From positions 1 through 46,356 of the forward strand of contig SAPZ01000036.1 of NCBI GenBank assembly GCA_004020875.1: a DNA stretch of 46,356 bases, read 5' to 3'. Positions 41,798-46,356 of the stretch are shown piece by piece. Numbering within the stretch: position 1 is the stretch's first letter; each line of letters opens with the position of its first letter. The notes beneath the pieces are model-generated. The model worked only from the letters and a program-made list of their open reading frames with translations. It had not been told where the DNA came from and did no database searches. Position numbers and translations under genes: made by a program. The stretch is from Mesorhizobium sp. GTDB taxonomy: Bacteria > Pseudomonadota > Alphaproteobacteria > Rhizobiales > Rhizobiaceae.

Positions 41798-43273
41798 ATG
41801 ACCACGCCAATCAGCTTGATGACAGGCGAGCACACCGATATCTATGTCGACGGCGAGCTCCGGCCGGCCCATTCGTCGGCTAGGATTCCGGTCGTGAACC
41901 CGGCGGATGAGCTGGAATTTGCGACAATCCCCAATGGCGACAAGCACGACGTTTCTGCGGCAGTGGATGCCGCACGTGCGGCGTTCCGGAACTCCGGGTG
42001 GCCTCAGCTGCCGCCGTCGCAGCGAGCCCATTATTTGCGCAGACTCGCGCGTGCAATCGAGGATCGCGCCGAGCAGCTGGGCGCGGTTGTCACGGCGCAG
42101 ATCGGGATGCCCCTGGTAAGCTCCGTGCAATCCAATGGGAGCGGCACATCGAAATATTACCGCTACTATGCCGAGCTTGCCGATCAACTAGAAGTCGAAT
42201 CCGAGCGCATAGGACACGAGTTACGAACTGTCATTCGGAGGGAGCCGGTAGGTGTTGCCGGATTGATCGTACCGTGGAACGGCCCTCAGGGCGCAATCGC
42301 ATGGAAGCTGGCACCAGCGTTGGCCGCTGGTTGTACGACGGTCGTTAAGCCCGCACCGGAAGCATCACTGGACTCATACCTGCTCGCTGAAGCCCTAGGC
42401 GAGGCAGGCATTCCCCCCGGCGTCGTCAATATCGTGTTCGGTGGGCGCGAAACAGGAGCATTGGTTGCGTCGCATCCGGGTGTCGACAAAGTGTCATTTA
42501 CCGGTTCAACGCACGCTGGTCGCCAGGTTGCACTGGCCTGCGCCAAGCGCTTCGCGCGCGTTACGCTCGAGCTTGGCGGCAAGTCGGCGGCGTTGCTGCT
42601 CGAGGATGTCGATCTTGACACGTTTCTCCCCTTAGTCGCGCCGGCGTGCATCCCGTTCAGCGGTCAGATCTGTCACGCCCTGACCCGCGTCCTTGCTCCG
42701 CGCGCACGGTACGACGAAGTCGTCGAAGGAATTGCGAACAAGGTGGCTGGGCTAGTCGTGGGCCACCCGCTCAATCCAGCGACGCAGGTCGGGCCACTGG
42801 TGGCGAAGCGGCAGCGTGTTCGCGTCGAGGAGTACATTGCATCTGGATGCGTGCAGGGCGCGAAGGTCGTTACCGGCGGTCGGCGTCCGCAGGGACTTGA
42901 CGTCGGATATTATCTCGAGCCAACGGTCTTCCGTGATGTCGACACATCTATGCGGATCGCGCAGGAGGAGATCTTCGGGCCGGTGGTGTCTGTGATCCCG
43001 TACCACAACGAGGAGGAGGCGATCGCGATCTGCAACGGCACTACGTATGGCCTGGGTGGTGCGGTGTTCACGTCCGACCCTGAGCGGGGCATGGCGATTG
43101 CGCGCCGAGTGGAGGCTGGTGTTGTCGGCATCAACCGTTACGCGCTTCACATCGACGCGCCATTCGGCGGTGTCAAGGAAAGCGGCCTTGGTCGGGAACT
43201 CGGGCCTGAGGGGTTGGCAGCATTCCTCGAGATTAAGTCGATCTTTCCGGCCCAACGGTCGAGTGCAGTGTAA
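41798..43273 (+). CDS. NAD(P)-dependent aldehyde dehydrogenase
   Basis: A 491-residue member of the ALDH superfamily oxidising an aldehyde to an acid. The catalytic residues are Glu258 (VTLELGGKSAAL) and Cys292 (FSGQICHALTR). The cofactor-binding parts are GLIVPWNGPQ, VVKPAPEAS and SFTGSTHAGRQV, and the C-terminal motif is EEIFGPVVSVIPY. The ATG at 41798 (MTTPISLM) follows GAAAGG; an upstream in-frame start at 41753 is less likely. It may oxidise the aldehyde made by the GMC enzyme upstream. An IS110 relic follows directly downstream. Confidence 0.93.
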   Translation: MTTPISLMTGEHTDIYVDGELRPAHSSARIPVVNPADELEFATIPNGDKHDVSAAVDAARAAFRNSGWPQLPPSQRAHYLRRLARAIEDRAEQLGAVVTAQIGMPLVSSVQSNGSGTSKYYRYYAELADQLEVESERIGHELRTVIRREPVGVAGLIVPWNGPQGAIAWKLAPALAAGCTTVVKPAPEASLDSYLLAEALGEAGIPPGVVNIVFGGRETGALVASHPGVDKVSFTGSTHAGRQVALACAKRFARVTLELGGKSAALLLEDVDLDTFLPLVAPACIPFSGQICHALTRVLAPRARYDEVVEGIANKVAGLVVGHPLNPATQVGPLVAKRQRVRVEEYIASGCVQGAKVVTGGRRPQGLDVGYYLEPTVFRDVDTSMRIAQEEIFGPVVSVIPYHNEEEAIAICNGTTYGLGGAVFTSDPERGMAIARRVEAGVVGINRYALHIDAPFGGVKESGLGRELGPEGLAAFLEIKSIFPAQRSSAV

Positions 43274-43384
43274 TGCGTGCCCAATTGCGCGGGACTAGTG
43301 AGATTATTGAAGTGCAGGGATTGGCGTTGGACGCGAGAACCAGAACCTGAGCTCAAAATTTCCAGGCTCGCGTGTTTTTGCTTA

Positions 43385-44560
43385 TTGGCTTCGCCTGTCC
43401 GTGCGCCGCTTCGGCCCGCGTGGCCGCCAATGCCGAAGCATCAGCTCGTAGGCACGCTCGGCATTCTCGGCCACGGCTTTATCGCTGTTTCGCAAACTCT
43501 TCACGTTGTAGGCGTGAGCCGAACCGCGACGACCGAGACCGCGGTCGCCCGGCGCGCCAGCCTTGAGAGCGAGCTGCCTCTGCTTTGCTGCCACCAGCGC
43601 CGCGCGAGCCCAGAAGTAGTCCTGCTCTTTCGTCAGCAGATGCCACATCAAAATCGTGAGCTTGCGGGCGAACCGCCACGGCTGCGACCTGATGGCCACG
43701 CTTGGTGCGGATGCGCAGAAAGAAGGCTCTGAGCGGTCCGGGCGCCTTCGCCGCAGACCAGGCGCTTCGCCGCAGACCGGGCGGCCTCGACCAGCATGGC
43801 GCGGGCATGGGAACGCCCATGCTTGCCGATCCGCCCATATTGCGCCAAGCCAAGACCGGATTGGCGCACGCGGATTGAGGCCGAAGTAGCTCACCAGCTT
43901 CTGCGTTTGCCGGAACCGCCGATGTCGCCCACGGCGGCGATGATACCGCTCGCGACGATCGCATTGAGCCGGTCGTCGTCTGAAGCCGCCGGCTTGCACA
44001 TCATCAACCGCTTCCCAGGCGATGTCGCGATCGAGGTCAGCCAGATCTTCGGCCAGGCGATCGATCTCGCGGATGTGTGACGATAGCGGCCCCGCTCGTT
44101 GTCAGGAAGCACCTGCCGCTCGAGCCAGGCGCGAGCGGCACTTTGGCACGAGGTGCGCCTGCAGGATGCATCTCGTTCTTCACGCGCGTCCGATGCCGCA
44201 CGGCCTGGTTGCACCGCGCGACCAGACCGCGAAGCCGCTCGGCCCGCTCATCGGGAACCCAGACCTCAAGCAAGAAAGCCGCTGGCATGGAGCTGCGCCA
44301 GAACGCCGGCATCGATCTTGCCGGTCCTGATACTGGCATGGGCGATCGCCTTCACCTGCATCGGGTTGGCCACAATCACCCGGCCGACATAGGGCGACAG
44401 AACCCGCACTACCGCCATGCGTCGCAAACTGCGGCCAAACCCTTTTAGTCCCGAGCGGGTCATGTCGACCCGTCCGTGATGGCGCAGCCGGCCGTCTTCC
44501 CAAACCACCACCTCCGCAAAGGTGCGGTGGATATCCATTCCAATCACACATCTGATCGGC
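43385..44560 (-). pseudogene. IS110-family transposase, multiply frameshifted
   Basis: The N terminus on the minus strand reads VIGMDIHRTFAEVVVWEDGR (DEDD nuclease start), then NPMQVKAIAHASIRTGKIDA and RLRGLVARCNQAVRHRTR. The C-terminal half has QKLVSYFGLNP, HGRSHARAMLVEAA and ARKLTILMWHLLTKEQDYFW. These pieces lie in three frames and part of the centre is missing. It directly follows the aldehyde dehydrogenase gene. Confidence 0.9.
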
Positions 44561-44824
44561 TCCCTCTCCTCAAACAGTCGGGAGCCAACGGACGGCACAC
44601 CTACGGATCCGCGCTCTCGGCGCAACCGGGCAAGTCGCAGGGAACGCGAGTCGCAGCTCATCGAATTGATCGGCCTGCCCGTACGTGCTCCCGGCGCTCC
44701 TGTCCCGGATGGTCGCACCATCCCCGAAAATCGCTCATCTCCAGCGGGGATCGGATGGCGCCGTCATGGGTCATACACGTTACAAACGCCACGAGGCGTC
44801 GAACCCAACGCGGTCATGTCCCAA

Positions 44825-44945
44825 TGCCCGCAATGAACCTGCTATACTGGTTCTCAACCACGCCGCCGAGGAATGGAAACGCGCCCCGCGCGAGTGGTTC
44901 ATGGCTAGGACACAATTCGCCGTCGCCTTCGGCGAAGGTTCGTCA
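44825..44945 (+). pseudogene. IS256-family transposase C-terminal remnant
   Basis: VLNHAAEEWKRAPREWFMAR and TQFAVAFGE match the end of IS256-type transposases (LNxxAxxWKxPPREWxxAxxQFAxxFGERF). The reading is cut where the IS21 relic begins. The N-terminal IS256 relic at 29.1 kb is on the other strand and may be a different element. Confidence 0.75.
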
Positions 44946-45230
44946 GCTATGAAGCCGCCGATTTCGCCTTCGCCGATCACTGCCGTATCCATAAGACCGT
45001 CGAGCACGTCACGAGGAGCGCCGCCCAACGCCTCGAAAGCAGCGGCATGACAACGTATAAGCAGCAGCAGATCCTGTCGAAGCGCGCCAAATCAAGCGGC
45101 TGAAGCCGAGCACCAGAGAGAATAGCCAGATGATCCTCGGTGTCGTTGGTTCGTCGGTGAAGACGAGATGTGAGGCAAAGTCGACCTGCGCCTGCTCGCC
45201 GGGCGGGGTCTCGAAGAATCCTATCCGCGC
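44935..45230 (-). pseudogene. IS21-family IstA remnant
   Basis: On the minus strand, TPPGEQAQVDFASHLVFTDE, then IIWLFSLVLGFSRLIW in an adjacent frame, and AVIGEGEIGGFIADEPS further on, match the central part of IS21 IstA transposases. The pieces are in different frames and both ends are missing. Confidence 0.78.
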
Positions 45231-45232
45231 TC

Positions 45233-46356
45233 CTATGCCTTTTCCCGTTCGTCAACAGTGGGCAATGGCGTTATCGACCAACCAATTGAGGCGACGGCAC
45301 GCTGGACTATCGCTTCCGTCTGAGCATAGGTGGGTGAAGCGGCAACGACATGCCCGATGCAGTCTCGGTAATCGCCTTTCCTCACGATCGGCGCCTTAGA
45401 CTTAACATACAATCTTATCTCTGCGACACCTGGTAAAGTAGCTGCCCGGCCGGCGCCATCGGTCCAATCGAGGGTGCCATCGCTATCAGCAACAAGAAAT
45501 CGCCCAACCGCAGTCCGCGAGTCTCTTTTGCGCAAGTTCGGTTCATCGCCGATGACAAGCTTGATGTGCTCGGTAATGAGATCGACACCGTGAGCAAGCT
45601 TAATCAGTAGAGGAGTGGGCGCACCACTAAGACGCGGATTGACTTCAATGACGACTGGGCCACGTTTGGTCAACCGGAGTTCAACACTTTTTGGCCCCCA
45701 GTCAAGGCCGAGAGCTGGCAAACAGCTCAGCGAAACATCGGCCATACGCTCATGCTCCTCATCAGTTAGCGGGGCCGGAAAAGTGCACTCTCGATAGACG
45801 AAGTGCGGTGGCGGATGGTAGTCAGCGGCGACAATCCCCACGACCTCATGTCCCATCACTGCAGCGACATACGCAGGGCCTTCTGCGAATTCTTCGACCA
45901 GCACTCTTGGCGGAGACCGCCATATGTGCTTCCCCTCCAACAGATAGGCCGTATGTTCGGCCAGCTCATCGGGGCTGCGGCACAATCGGACGCCCATGCT
46001 GCCACTGCCTACGACTGGCTTAACAATCACGGGTAGGCCGATCTCCGCGGCAGAGCTTTCTACGTCCGTCGCATTCGCTGCCAGGCGATAAGCAGGTATT
46101 GCAACGCCGGCCTCTGCGAGGAGCTGACGTTGAACGAATTTGTCGTAGCATTGTTCAATCGACGCGGGATTGGGACCCGGTAGATCAAAACACCGGCAGA
46201 GCTTACCAACTGTCGCAGAGATCGACTCGTCGTCGCCCGCAAAGCCGGTGATGCCGGCAATGCCAAATGTGGCATGCAGCCGGGAACATTCCTGGATTAG
46301 CTGTGGAGCTTCAACAGGTTGTCCTCGATCAGGGCGAGGCGACTGATAGGCGTTTT
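45233..46356 (-). CDS. ATP-grasp ligase, N terminus beyond the window
   Basis: The minus-strand frame is open from the right edge to a stop at 45233, at least 373 residues; an internal ATG at 46030 is not the start. Upstream residues include GIAGITGFAGDDE and YDKFVQRQLLAEAGVAIPAY, typical of the part before an ATP-grasp fold. Then come LPVIVKPVVGSGSMGVRL (ATP-binding loop), RVLVEEFAEGPAYVAAVM and GPVVIEVNPRLSGAPTPLL (metal-binding Glu/Asn). These enzymes join a carboxylate to an amine or thiol via an acyl phosphate, often making dipeptide-like products. It could condense the amino acid made by the neighbouring genes. Confidence 0.88.
   Translation of the reverse strand, partial: NAYQSPRPDRGQPVEAPQLIQECSRLHATFGIAGITGFAGDDESISATVGKLCRCFDLPGPNPASIEQCYDKFVQRQLLAEAGVAIPAYRLAANATDVESSAAEIGLPVIVKPVVGSGSMGVRLCRSPDELAEHTAYLLEGKHIWRSPPRVLVEEFAEGPAYVAAVMGHEVVGIVAADYHPPPHFVYRECTFPAPLTDEEHERMADVSLSCLPALGLDWGPKSVELRLTKRGPVVIEVNPRLSGAPTPLLIKLAHGVDLITEHIKLVIGDEPNLRKRDSRTAVGRFLVADSDGTLDWTDGAGRAATLPGVAEIRLYVKSKAPIVRKGDYRDCIGHVVAASPTYAQTEAIVQRAVASIGWSITPLPTVDEREKA

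Noticed and set aside
1..46356. CRISPR array, tRNA or attachment site
   Set aside because: No regularly spaced short repeats and no tRNA-like cloverleaf or tRNA 3' end repeat were seen by eye.

Overview
This window looks like part of a rhizobial symbiosis island, most likely from a Mesorhizobium of the M. loti type. The grounds are a nifHDKENX operon behind a NifA/sigma-54 promoter, an ACC deaminase gene, a periplasmic alpha carbonic anhydrase, nif-specific ferredoxin genes, and many insertion-sequence remnants and broken gene copies. No tRNA, rRNA, CRISPR array, integrase or island end was found.

Layout. 0-2.4 kb: an IS630-type remnant, then a tightly coupled queC-queD-queE operon. 2.4-4.8 kb: an alpha carbonic anhydrase lying between the real queE 3' end and a second, truncated queE 3' end, then a frameshifted sunset-domain gene. 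5.1-14.2 kb: NifA site, sigma-54 promoter, nifH, nifD, nifK, nifE, nifN, nifX, a NifX-associated (DUF269) gene and an atypical response regulator. 14.3-17.3 kb: a universal stress protein and an orphan SidA/IucD-type amine N-hydroxylase. 17.5-25.3 kb: two copies of a block of about 3.2 kb (thioredoxin-like gene, DUF269, DUF683, fdxB, small ExoX-like membrane protein) with acdS between them. The copies have decayed in a complementary way: copy 1 keeps an open DUF269 frame but has broken DUF683 and fdxB, while copy 2 has a frameshifted DUF269 but intact DUF683 and fdxB. As fdxB does not follow nifX in the main operon, copy 2 holds the only intact fdxB here.

25.9-46.4 kb is an accessory region that looks like a small-molecule pathway: ABC exporter, full-length LuxR regulator, radical SAM/SPASM protein, diaminobutyrate-type aminotransferase, 2-oxoglutarate/Fe(II) hydroxylase, HTH-only LuxR protein, GNAT-like transferase, GMC oxidoreductase, isopenicillin-N-synthase-like oxygenase, aldehyde dehydrogenase and an ATP-grasp ligase that runs off the right edge. 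The exporter and the luxR gene are divergent, and each is preceded by a TGGCACGACTYTTGA element, close to the sigma-54 consensus. A canonical TGT-N10-ACA NifA site precedes luxR. This suggests, by inference only, that the pathway is tied to the nitrogen-fixing state. It is the best candidate here for an undescribed system.

Between these genes lie relics: IS630, two IS256, IS110 and IS21 fragments, plus pieces of queC, queE, nifX, acdS, a GDP-mannose dehydratase and an ABC transporter. They point to repeated recombination. All family calls come from reading motifs in the translations; no database search was possible.
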